From Sarcophilus harrisii (lineage: Eukaryota > Chordata > Mammalia > Dasyuromorphia > Dasyuridae): 64,000 bases of DNA. The translations under genes and the position numbers were made by a program. Location of the stretch: positions 426,835,669 to 426,899,668 of the forward strand of contig NC_045429.1 of assembly GCF_902635505.1 (NCBI RefSeq), in the 5' to 3' direction. The notes beneath the pieces were generated by a model that ran no database searches, was not told the DNA's origin, and was given only the letters and a program-made list of their open reading frames with translations. Every line of letters begins with the position of its first letter. Within the stretch, counting starts at the first letter, position 1. Positions 9,009 to 21,000 of this stretch are shown in pieces.

Positions 9009-12000
9009 GTAAGAAGCGTCCCGCCGGGGCGCGCTGCGGCCCTCCATCCCTGCCTCCCCTCCCCGCCCCGCCCGGTCCGCGCGGTCTTAGGCGTTCCCTC
9101 CCACCCGTGCCGGCTCCCTCCCGCCCCCACCCCCGCGGGCGCCGCTCCGGGACGTGGCTTCCCCCTGCCGGGACCTTGAACCTTGCGACTGGGACATCGC
9201 TCAGTCCCACCTGTATTCTTGAAGCCCTTGGTCATGGACCGGGCGCTTTAGCTACTTGTACGTGGGAGTAAAGGGAAACAGTCCCTGCCCCCCGGGAAGC
9301 GGCGCACGTGCCCCCGAGAAACTTAAATATCAGGTAGCTGGAGAAGAGACGCAAAAATAGGCGGCAGCCGCGGCTGAGGGTCCTCGGAGGAAGTTGGAGG
9401 TGCTTTGGTGCCCGGGAGGAGCCAGAAGTAGAGCCAAGTAGATTGGGAGCCCGAGTTAAGATCTTCTTAACTGTTGTGCGCACCTGGAAAAGCTAATTAA
9501 CTCTTCTTTCCCTTCGGTTTTTCTGCATTGTAAAAGGAGAATATTTATGATAGCGTTTGCTCTCCCCACCTCCCCGGCTCATTGTGAGGCAAGCACTCAG
9601 GCTCCCTTGAAGTGACTTGTCAAGGTGTGATGGTGTGATGGATGGTGCTGACGAATTTATATCACAGGGTTGTGAATAGAGAAATTTTAATTTATTCTAT
9701 TTCTGGTTATCTCTTAGTTTCTGGTTTTGGAAGAATCCAGAAATTCATGGCTTCCTTTTTGTGTCTTGTAGCCTCAAAGATACACCTGAGCCCTTAAAAG
9801 ATGGCCAGGGTACTTTTTGAACAAACAATAAAAAGATCAGGCCAGCCCTTCCCCCTCCTCATTCGTGTTCCTGAGGTTTCTCCTCCTGGGAAACAAGATT
9901 CAAATGAAAACCACCCAGAGAGTCACCTCTTTGTTTGAGACCTGGGGCCTTTTCTGCTATGGAGTGATCTACCTCCCAGGAGAGCATCCAATAAGGCTTC
10001 CTCTCTCCTACATACTCTGACCCCTGCCTAATTCTCTTGTGGCCTAGAGCCCATCTTTTACTTTTACTTCCTGTCTTTCATCTTGGAATCCGAAAGAGGA
10101 GTTGGGACAAGAAATGGGCACTGGTCCTTTGCTACAGGGCCCAGAGAAGTCCCCACTGCCGTGTATGTGTGCCCCCCCCCCACTTCGGCCCCCTCTCACC
10201 TCGGCTACCCAGCGGTCTCTGGGGAGACCGAGGGGAGGAGATAGAGGATGAGTTGTGAGGTTGAGTGTTTTCTGGCTGCTTAAGAGAACTTTATCCAGCG
10301 TGGGCGTGTCTGGTTTCATAGATTTTTCAAGCTTCTAAAGTGAAACAGGATAGATGTTGTTTTTAAGGGGGTGTGTCTCCCTTTCTCCCTAGATTTTATT
10401 CTCTACTTCGGTTCCTACCTGGTGCATTGTCCTTGAGATAGCCCTGATCCAATTCACTTAAAGCATATTTATGTGTTGGTAATTTCATATAATTGGCAAT
10501 TATTCATATAATTGCTGTTCCCCCAGCAAAGGAGATTTGAGTTTCTTTCAAGCAGATGCTTTGGTCGGGCTTCCCCCCACACCCTAAGATAGGTATACAA
10601 ATCAAACATTTACTGATAATCATAATTTTTTGATCTCTACATTTAGTTATGAGACCCTTACATGGGGTCTTGAACCACAGCTTAAAAGGCTGAGTATTTG
10701 TATATCAGATTTCTTTTTGAGCAGAAGTACAAAGAGGAGGTACCAAAGGGCCAATTATTCTATGCCAGTTTCTGGATTCTTAACAGGACATTCATTCTCT
10801 TTTGTTCTTTGCCCTAGCCAAGCTTGCATGTGATTTGTTGTTCCCTGTTCCTGTAGGGGCAGGGAGAAGTTTTGGGAGTAGGGGAGGCAGGGAATGGACA
10901 GAGACAGGGGAATATTCAAGGTTCTCTGTTGTACAGATGAAAAAACTGAATATGGCAGGGCACTCCTGAGATCATTAGGCCAAAGCAGTGACTTTGAGAG
11001 TGAATTCTTGTTGTTTCAGTCTGTCTGATATTCTTTTCTTGTCTGGTGGAGCAGAAAAATGGATAGGACAACGGGAGAATGGAATTCAGACCTTGTTCTC
11101 CTTTCTGTAAGAATTTGAAACCAGATCTCTTTGAACATGGGGGAGATAGAAACCTCCACATGTTTTTTGTCTATCATGGATGTTAAAGCAAAGGTTTTTC
11201 TTGCACTAAGGTTAGAGGAGTGAACTGGTCAGTTGCTTGCCCTTCCTGGACCCTGAAGGAAGTGGGTAGGGATGACTACTCTGAGGTAGAGGTAATCAGA
11301 GGAGACGCCCCCACATATGTCCTGGATTTTGCTCTCCTGACCCAGCCCTGGTCAGGCACCTAGGATTTATGGCTCCCTGGCTGGTCTCCAAAAACCTGTT
11401 AATACTTATTGATGGATTCCTTTGTGGGTGGGCAGTGTATCTGGCTGACCTAAAACGTGGAATGCTAGAGCAGAGTCAGGGGCCAGGATGTCTTGCAGAG
11501 TTTTTCCATATGGACATGATTTATGTGAGCCTTAAAAACATCCTCTGACTTCCCCTTTCTCTGCTGGAGGAGGACAGCAGGAATGAACCAAAACAGCAGG
11601 TAATCTAAATGTTTCTTGTTTAAATGAATGGAAAAGCATTTGTTAAACGCTTAAGTGCTTTTTTTTGTGACTTGTATAACGGCAATTTATCTTTGGCATG
11701 GATTCTCTGATTTTACCAAGCTTTCCCCTCTTCCCCTCAAGCCATTCTTTTTATCTGCTTAACCCTTTTTTAACCTTTTCTGGGCCCACCTCTGTGGCAA
11801 GACTAGTGAAGCTAGTGGGCTCCTCCTTATATAATGTTTGTAAATGCATAAAATATTTAAGATGACAAAAGAAACTAATTATATTGAGTTACAGTTATCA
11901 AAAAATTATTTTATTTATTTTTTTGCTAAGGCAGTTGGGGTGAAGTGACTTAATCCAGGATCACACAGCTAGGAAGTGTTAAGTGTGCAAGGTCAATTTT

Positions 12001-15000
12001 GAACTCCGAGCCCCCTGAATTCAGCACCTGTGCTCTATCCACTGTGCCATCTAGCTGACCCCCAAATTTTCTTTAAAGGACTTAGGTTAAGAACTCCTGG
12101 TCTTAGATTATTAGAATGTGTTTGCATTGTTTATACACAGTCGGATGGGAGTTTGTTAGACAAGGAAGAACTGATCCAGAATTTAAAATTCATTATATAT
12201 CAACTATGCTTAGATAATTGAGCTAGCCTATAGATGAAGTATTTGGAATCTTACATTGTTTTGATTACATTCTTCCCCTTTTCTTTATCTTTCTTTCCAT
12301 CTTCCTTTTGTCCCTCAGATACCCTCCGTTCTCTCTTAAGTGGGTGGGGGAAAGGAGAGGTTTGAGTTGGCTAAGAATGAGCCCAGAACTTTGGTTTAAA
12401 GGAAAAAAAAAATCCAACTAACCCAGGAATTTCTGCTGTTGTGACATCTCAGGTCTCATAACTGAATGTAGAGATCAAAAAATTATGATTGATTATCAGT
12501 AAATATTTGATTTATTTACCTATCTTATATACCTATACACCAGGTGCCATGTAAAAATTTCTTGGGCAAAAAGGAGTCATGAGTGGAAAAAGTTTAAAGG
12601 GCCCTATACTAATGTATATTACAGGGTGAATGAATTACCTTTCTGAAGTACATTGTCATGTTAAAAAGGAGTCAGGTTAGGGCAGCTAGATGGTGCAGTG
12701 GATAGAATGCTGGCCCTGAAGAAGAGGACCTGAGTTCAAATCCTGCCTCAGACACTTGACACTTCCTTGCTGTGTGGCAAGTCACTTAACCCCAATTGCC
12801 TCAGCAAAAAAAAAAAAAAGGAAAGATAATGATGCTTAATCCAAAGGCATGGGATATCCTGTATTGGTGGAATTTCAGGCATCCATGATAAGTAGATGGA
12901 GGAGATACTTTGGGGATGACACTATTGTTTCCTGGATAAAAGACTGTCTATTTTTGGGCTCTACTAAATTCTCCTCATAATCTGTTCTTTCCTTTCACTT
13001 TGCTCTCCCAAAATGCTTAGATGTTAGAACTAGAGGGAGATTTGATTTAGAGGTTGTCTAGTCTAACCCCCTAATTTTGCAGATAAAGAACTTGAGAGAA
13101 TCTTAAGCAGAGAGTGACAGAGCTGAAATTTGACACCATGTTGGCCCGTTTCATAAATACCATAATTGGCTTTGCTAAGTTTGTCAGGATTTGGAATTAA
13201 TTAGGTGTAGGCTCTGCACAGAGCTGAGAAGAGTATGCAGTATAATGGTTAGAGAGAGTTCAAGCCTTGGAATTAGGAAGAGCTGAGTTCGAATGCTGCC
13301 CCAGAAACTTACTAGTTTTATGACCCTGAGCAAGTTACTCTCTGAGCCTCAGTTTCTTTATTTGTAAAAAGGAGATAGTATGAAGATTAAAATGAGATAA
13401 AGTTTATGAAGGGCTTCCTGAACATCGAAGCACTCTGTGTGAGCTGTTAGTATTATGATTTTTCTCAGGTGTTTTCTTATATTACATGGAATTCAGATAG
13501 AACCAGTCTAAGGACAGTTTGTATTGTTCTTTTATAATTAACATTCAGAAGATTCTTGCACAGGTGGATAAAATTAGGGTTTTTTGATTGATTATTTTTT
13601 GAAGGAATGATAATAATAATGAGGAGGATCAGGGAAGGGAGGTTAGGTTACATAATCAGTAGGTATTTCCTCAGGGTGGAGGTGGGGTGTGCACCCCAAT
13701 AGTTTCGGTTCCAGACATATGTACTGATTGTAATTGTAGTGCATGCTTCTCTGGGTCATGGCACTAGAGTCCCTTATGAAATAGCATAGTTTCCTGGGGT
13801 GGGGGGGTGGGGTGGAGGAGCCCATAGTCAAGATTTATTTAATGCTGGTTCCTTTAGGGGAAGGAGTAAAAAATAGGTTTGGGATCATGGAAAAATGAAG
13901 AGGAGCAGTCTTCTGGGATCTCTAAGTTCTTTGAAGAAAGAAGAAAAGGCAGTGTCATTCCAGACATGGTGGGGAAGAGCAGAGGAGAACAGCCAATTTC
14001 CCACTCTTAGCTAGAGTGACATAAATGAAACACCTGTTGGACCATCTCCCAGCTATTGCGGGAGAAAGCAGAGAAAAGTTGAACACAGTCTGACGGGCTT
14101 CTTTTGGCTTGGAATGTGGGACCCGGGTAACTTCCTTCAGGGCTTAGAAATTGTGCATCAGCATTGAATTGTAGTTGAAACTCCCTAGAAGCATTCCCTT
14201 TTCTCTTCCAGTTTCTGTGTTCCCAACTATCTCCTGCACAGATGTTCCTAGAGAATGAAATATCTCTACTATTCTCCTTTCCCATTTCACTGTACACCTT
14301 CCCTAATTCCTTATTATTTAGGGATGAGCCCACTCAGATAATCCAGTCCTATTTGCCCCTAGGAAAGTTTGGGAGTGGCTAAGGAAAAACCAGTCAATCA
14401 GCAAGCATTGATTAAGTGTCAGTTATGTGCCTGGCACTGGGTTATTGCTTTGGACAGAAGTGATACTTGAGCTGAATGTTAAAGGAAGAGGGATGCTAGG
14501 TTCAAGTAAAGAGGAAGACATTCCATGAATGGGGGGACAGTTGGAACAGCAGACGGCCTTTTGTGGGTAAGGAATAGAGAGACTAGTTTGCAGGGTGCAG
14601 AAAGGGGATAAAAATCCAGTGGCAGGGGTGAGAGGAAAGACACATTGGGACCAAGTGATGGAGACTTTTAAAAGCTGGACAGAGGCAAGATTAGATCTGT
14701 TTCTGTTTTATTCTGGTTGTAATACGGAGCCATTGGACTTTATGGAGTAGAAAGGTGATTTCAGTCTGGAAGATGGACTGAAATAGGGGAAGACTTAAGG
14801 CAGCCATACCAATTCAGAATCTGTTCCAGTAATCCAGACAGGATCTGATGAGGGTCCCCACCCAGAATGGTGACTCTAAAAGGGTCAGATGCAAGAGATG
14901 GGATAGGGAGACAAACCAGGGTTAGTCTCGCTGACTTTTCTGCGTAGGTAGTTGTGAGATGTGAAGTATAAAGATTCTTTGTGTGATGAGACTAAATACA

Positions 15001-18000
15001 CAAAGGGCAATTTCTGCCCCAGAGAACTCTGAACAGGGACAAAGGTGGACAGTCTTCAGTAGGTGAGTAGGAGTGAGAGAGCCTGGCCCCAAGGGTTTCC
15101 TGGCCCCTAATAATCCCTTCTGCCTTTCTTCCCTAACTTTATGGAGCTATCATTATGTTATAACCCTTGGGAACCGCAGCTAGACAAGTGGTTGATTATC
15201 CTTGTTTCTCAGAGTGGGAAAAACTGAGCTGACCTCAGGAGCAGTTAATGAGGCTGAAGAGATCCCATGGGATAGCCGAATCCCCAGTGCCATCTTCCAG
15301 CTTGGAGACCCCGAGTTTTTCCTTCAAAACAGGCATTTCCCTACATCCCACAAACCTTTCTGTTCCCAAACATTCCTAGACTTGTTAAGTTTCACGCTTG
15401 GAGAAGAGGAAGGCAGAAATCACAAGCTCCCGCCTAATACCCCTCAGCCTGTACAGATTAGATTTTTTGGTTGTGAGAACCCCCTGGGGCCTCATAGTTT
15501 ATTCTTTCTCTCCCCAGCGTCAGAATCCCTAACCTCTTAGCTATGTGTTTACCCCCTCCCCTCTTCTCCATCTTTGGGGACTGAGTCATAGGTTGGAGAT
15601 TTGTTTGAACAGAGCCAAGAGGCTGTCTGTAATTTGAGGGTGGCTGTGCTTCTTCTCCCCAAGAATGTTTACAGGGCTACCTGCCTTTTGATTAGGCCCT
15701 GTGGATTTTCCCCTCAAAAAAATACTTCCATTCTTGCCACGGAGGATCCTTGGGCCTATATTCAATGGGCAGTTGTCCCTAAAACACCAGGTTGGGATAT
15801 TCTCTGTATTAGGGTCATGCACCATCTGCTAGAGAATGTGCATTTAATATGATATTCCAGGGATTATTGCAGTTGGATGCTTTTTTTTGAGTGATTTTTG
15901 GGTGGGGGTGGAGATTAGGAAGGAGAGTTTGGATGTAGCTTGTTGATAAAATACAGTCCTCTCTGGCTTATTTCTGATCTCTTTCTAGCTATTTGTTTCA
16001 ATGTCCATCATTTTTGTTCGTTCTTTTCAGTCCTATCTCTTTGTGATGCCATACGGGGTTTTTACACACTGGAATGGTTTGCCGTTTCCTTCTGTGGTTC
16101 ATTTTACAGATGAGGAAACAGAAGCAAAGTGAAGTGATTTGCCCAGGGTCACACAGTTAGTGTCTGAAGTTGTATTTGAATTTAGATCTTCCTAACTCCA
16201 GGACCAGTGCTCTCTTTCCACTGCATTGCCTAACTATCCCAAGGTTGTTTTCTTCTTGTTTTTTTTTTTTTTAACTAAAGTTTTATTTTCAAAACATATG
16301 CATGGATAATTTTTCAATATTGACCCTTGAAAAACCTTGCAAAACTTTCTGTTCCAATTTTCCCCCTAGATGGCAAGTGATCTAATATATATTAAACATG
16401 ACTACCCCAAGTTTCAAAGCCTGTTTCCCCCTAAACTTTCCATGTATCTGCTCTGCACATAGCATCATAGTGTGGTAGAAAGAAAACTAAATTTGAATTC
16501 AGAAAACCTGGGGTTCTTTCATCTTGAATGAGTTGGTGATTTCTGGCCATCCCCAACGTCCTCCCAGTTCCTTCAACAGTAAAATAAGGGGATCGGTTAA
16601 GTCATTTGCCAGGTTTCCTGAAGCCCAAAGCTGCAAATCCTATTGCTCCTGTAAAGGGTGAACCTCTCTCTTGGCTTCTGGTCGAGGAGTAAAGATGGCC
16701 AAAGGGAAATGAAGGCTCTTGGGTTCTCCTTGGTCTGGCCCTCAGGACTTGCTGCATCTGGCTGGCAGTGACACTAATGGCTTCTGTCCAATCCCTGTGT
16801 CACCTGCTAGTGGGGATTTGGCACACCAGGTGGAAAACTTTTGTGGCTTGCCCCAAAATGCCTGCCTTCTATCTCCCTTAGCAACTTGTTGGGCGATACA
16901 GCCGAGTGGGTTTATTTACCAGCCATGAAAGATTAACCTAGACAAAGAGTCAGCAGAGAACATTGTTTGAACTTCTAGATTCAGGATAATGAATGAGGAG
17001 AGGAGGGGGGTGGATACTTCATGAGAACAAATAAATAGATTTCAGAGGGTAATTTGAGACTTTTGTTGAAGAGTCCTGAGTAAATGGAGGAAGAGAAGGG
17101 GAAGTTAGACTACATTTTAGGAGAAAAGGACCAGTTGGTGATACAGAAAGAGAAACTTCATAGAATCTTATCTTTTCTTGCTCTCTTTTCCCCCCACCCC
17201 CAATTTAAATGAGATTATGCAACAGCAGCAAAGTATAAAATGTCAGTGTAAAGAGGCTGAGGAATATTGGGAAACTCAGGCCATTTTCATCCTTCTGAAC
17301 TTCATGGTTTTATGTCCTAATCAGTGGAATAGGTTGGGCCCCTCCTACCACATATCTTCAGTGACTTTCTAGTCCCAAAAGGCTGGTTTGGTCAAAGAAA
17401 TTGGACCTGGCCATGGTGACTGACTGATACACCTTTATGTTTTATTTCTGCTGATTGGGGATGCCCCAGCATTCCCCAGCTGCCTGCAGGGAAGAGATGA
17501 ATTTGGATCGAGAACATGTTTGTGTCCGTGGGGGAAAAAGAGTTGGCAGCAAGTTTAGCTACTTTGAAAGTGTTTCCTTGTCATCTGTTTTTTTTTCATA
17601 ACTACACTTATGAAACTGGAAGTTGTAGTGGAGCAGTAGACATTGCTAGTTAAGACCACACAATGATCCAGCGTTGGGCAGGACCTTAGAGGTCCCATAG
17701 GGACCTGACCAAGAAACCTCTCTTTTATAGCCTCTTGGATGATTTGGCCTTTGATTTTTTTTTTTTTTTTGACCAAGGTTCCAGTTTATTGTTATTATTA
17801 GAACAAGAAGAAACTGCACTTTTGATTGCTAGAATCTTGCTACTTTAAACATATCATGTTCTCTTCTATCACCACACTCTACCTTTAGTCTCTTAAACAC
17901 TATCTTCCTACTGATCATTCTGTTCTTGTGTTATTATCTAATTCAAAATTTTGCTGAAGTAGTTTTTAAAATTTTTCTATATTTGCATAAAAATGCTAGT

Positions 18001-21000
18001 TGGAGATAGACTGATTCCTAAAGAATTCATTCATTTTTTTGTTAGGATAATTTCTTTTTCTGAATTTAATGAATGCCTCCCTCTCTCAAAAGAAAGACCA
18101 TTTTCATTTACAAAGTAGAGCAGAAAAAAATTATATGTAAAACCAGATTTTTATTACCTAGAGCTTATTTTTCAAAGTATACTAAATTGAACTTGTTACT
18201 TTTTTCCCCCCAGTGGCAATTTTTTTAATTATAGCTTTTTATATACAAAACATATGCATGGGTAATTTTTCAACATTGACCCTTGCAAAACCTTTTGTTC
18301 CAGCATTTCCCCTCCTTCCCTCCACCCCTTCCCCTAGATGGCAGGTAGTCTCATACATGTTAAGTATACATGTAAATACAATATACAGCATATTACTTTC
18401 AAAACTGTCCTGCATATCTATATTTTTTTCTGAACTTCTTTCTTTAAAAATGTGTTTTCTGTACTGGGTTACTCGCTATCTGGGGGGGTGGAGGGAAAGA
18501 GAAGGAGAAAAATTTGGAACACGAGGTTTTGCAAGAGTAAATATTGAAAACTATCTTTCCATATAAAATATTGAAAAATAAAAAAAACCTTATTATTAAA
18601 AAAATAAAAACATGTTTCAATAATCCTCTTCTCATTCTTTTCTTTTTGGAAGAATCAACACTATTGTTAAGCCCCTTCTCTCCACTAAGCCCTTTCCCCA
18701 CCAATAAATAGTGAAAAAATAGTCAAATACAACAAATCCATACATTTGTCATGTCCCAAAATGTATGTCATTCTGCACCCTGGGTCAGTCACCTCTCTGC
18801 TGGAGTCAGGTAGCATGTTTCATCACCGGTCTTCTGAAGTCATGATTAGTCACTGAGCTTATTAGAATTCTTAAGTCTTCTGGAGTTGTTTTTCTCTAAT
18901 GATGTTATCACTATATAAATTGTTCTCCAGATTTTGCTTACTTTACTCAGCATCAGTTTGTGTTACTCTTCTTAAGTTTCTTTAAAAACTTCCTTTCACA
19001 TTTTCTTATTCATTTTTTTCCTTTTGATCCGATTTTTCTTGTGCATCAAGATAATTATATAAATATGTTTACATGTATTGGATTTAACATATATTTTAAC
19101 ATGTATACCATATATTGGATTGGTTGCCATCTAGGGAAGGAAGTGGGGGAAAGGAGGTGAAAATTTGGAACACAAGGCAATGCAAGGTTCAGTGTTGAAA
19201 AATTATCCATGCATGTTTAGAAAATAAAAAGCTTTAATTAAAAAAATTCCTTTCACATAAGACAATTTCTGTGTGGCAAATGATGGATATAGGTTTCACA
19301 ATCGCAACCATTATTATTTTAATTTAGAAATATTCTTAATATTTATACTCAATACTTTTTCAACAACTCAATCCAGAATGGGCAAGTGAAAAGACCAGAA
19401 TATTTCCTTTTTTCTGAATATCAGGTCATGAATATAGTGATCTCTCTGAGAGGCCCTCCACTAGAGATGTGATCTCTGGATAGTGGTCTGAGCCAGGGTT
19501 ATAATGGGGACATGTGCTACCTAATGTCTTCCATTAAAAAAAAGTGAATATTCTGAGACTCACTCTTGAGAATAATCCATCAGAAGATGGAGACATTTTT
19601 CTTTTGCTTTTACTTTTGTTCTTCCTTTCTTGTTTTCCTGTCAAGTGTTTGAGGCTTGATTTGAATTCAGGTCCTTCTTACTCCACTTTATCCACTGGGC
19701 CACCTGGCTGCCCCAAAGATAAATATTTTCAAGACACATGTCTTGAAGGCAGAGGATACCTGGGTTTCTGACAGCCAGTTTCTTTCCTTATCATGGCCCA
19801 GTCTTCCTTTCTGATGCCATTTCCTTTCCCTCTATTACTACATTGGAAACATCTGCTATTGTGGGCTCAGAATAATTTTTTACTTCTAGTTAAGCCTTAG
19901 GAAAACCACATTTTTGAAAGTGGGAGGAAGCCTATCAAAGGAAAATTAGAACCTGTGATTTCTATTAAAGTTTCCCAACAAGTCCTTTTGTTGATGTTGT
20001 CCATTTCAGTCATGTCTAGCTCTTTGAGACCTTTATCTTCGCTAATCCTTGGCTTGTTAGTCTGATCTTTTAGTGGGAAGGATGAGGGGCTTGAGTTCCT
20101 TCAATAAAATTATTTTGGCTTCTTGCTGAGATTGTAAAATTGGCTTGATGTTAAGTTTCTTTGGTGGGGGAAGTCACAAGACTATCTTAGACATTTTCAA
20201 GAAATAGCTTTTCTGTGTTGGTGTTCTGTTGAGAACTATCGATCTTGGGCTACTTAACTCGCTTTAGTCAGGTTTTATTTGAACCTCTCTCCTTCTTTTC
20301 TTTAGCCAGTTCCAAAGTCCTACACAATGGTGTCCGGCAGATCAGTCAGTCATTCCCTGTCATCAGAGCTGGTAGAATCCAATGATGGGCACGAGGAAAT
20401 CATCAAGGTAAATACTGTTCCCCTTTCCTTTCTCCACACTTTTCACTGAAGGTCAAAAAGATGGCAAGGGACTGATGTTGCAAAAAGCAGTCTTGTGGTT
20501 AGAAAATGGGAAGAAGTTCCAGAATTAGAGATCTCCAAGAAGGGATTGATAGTGATCTGCCTCACATGACATGGGTGTGAAGAAGGGACATGGCTTAGAT
20601 GATCTTCCTGGGTTCCTTCCAGATCTTCTGTGTTTATTGAAAAACAGGTGCTGGGCAAGGGGAGTTGGTGGGCCTGATCTGACTGTGATTCTTTGTAACT
20701 AGAACTGTTTCATTCCCCCAATACAGGTTTACTTGAAGGGGAAAACTGGTGACAAAGTCATCCATGAGAAGAATATTGATCAGCTGAAAAGTGAAGTTCA
20801 GTACATCCAAGAGGTAGGCAGCCAAATTTTCTTCATTGTATTCCATTAAAATTCTACTAGCTTGAAAGCTCCTTGAGAAAAAAAGCTTGTCTTTATACCT
20901 TTTTTATACCTGTCACCATACTTAGCACAGGGTCTCATGTTAAGTAGATGTTCATGTAATGAGCAGTTTTAGAATGTGAACAGAACCTCACCTTGTCTGT

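Larger units (their letters stand above)
7800..9250. promoter_or_regulatory. TUFT1: CpG-island-like promoter region of TUFT1
   Basis: Strongly GC-rich and CpG-rich, unlike the flanks. It holds GC boxes, an ATGCAAAT octamer, inverted CCAAT (ATTGG near 8493), a TATA box and the first coding exon. The border is judged by eye. Confidence 0.8.

Noticed and set aside
8678-9235. 185-codon antisense ORF, and 174 codons at 8144-8668, over the TUFT1 promoter
   Set aside because: GC- and CpG-rich DNA yields long chance ORFs. They are rich in Arg, Gly, Pro and Ala, overlap the real exon 1 and resemble no family.
12680-12818. tRNA gene
   Set aside because: The tRNA-like head belongs to a SINE; no intact cloverleaf was seen here or in the other SINE copies.
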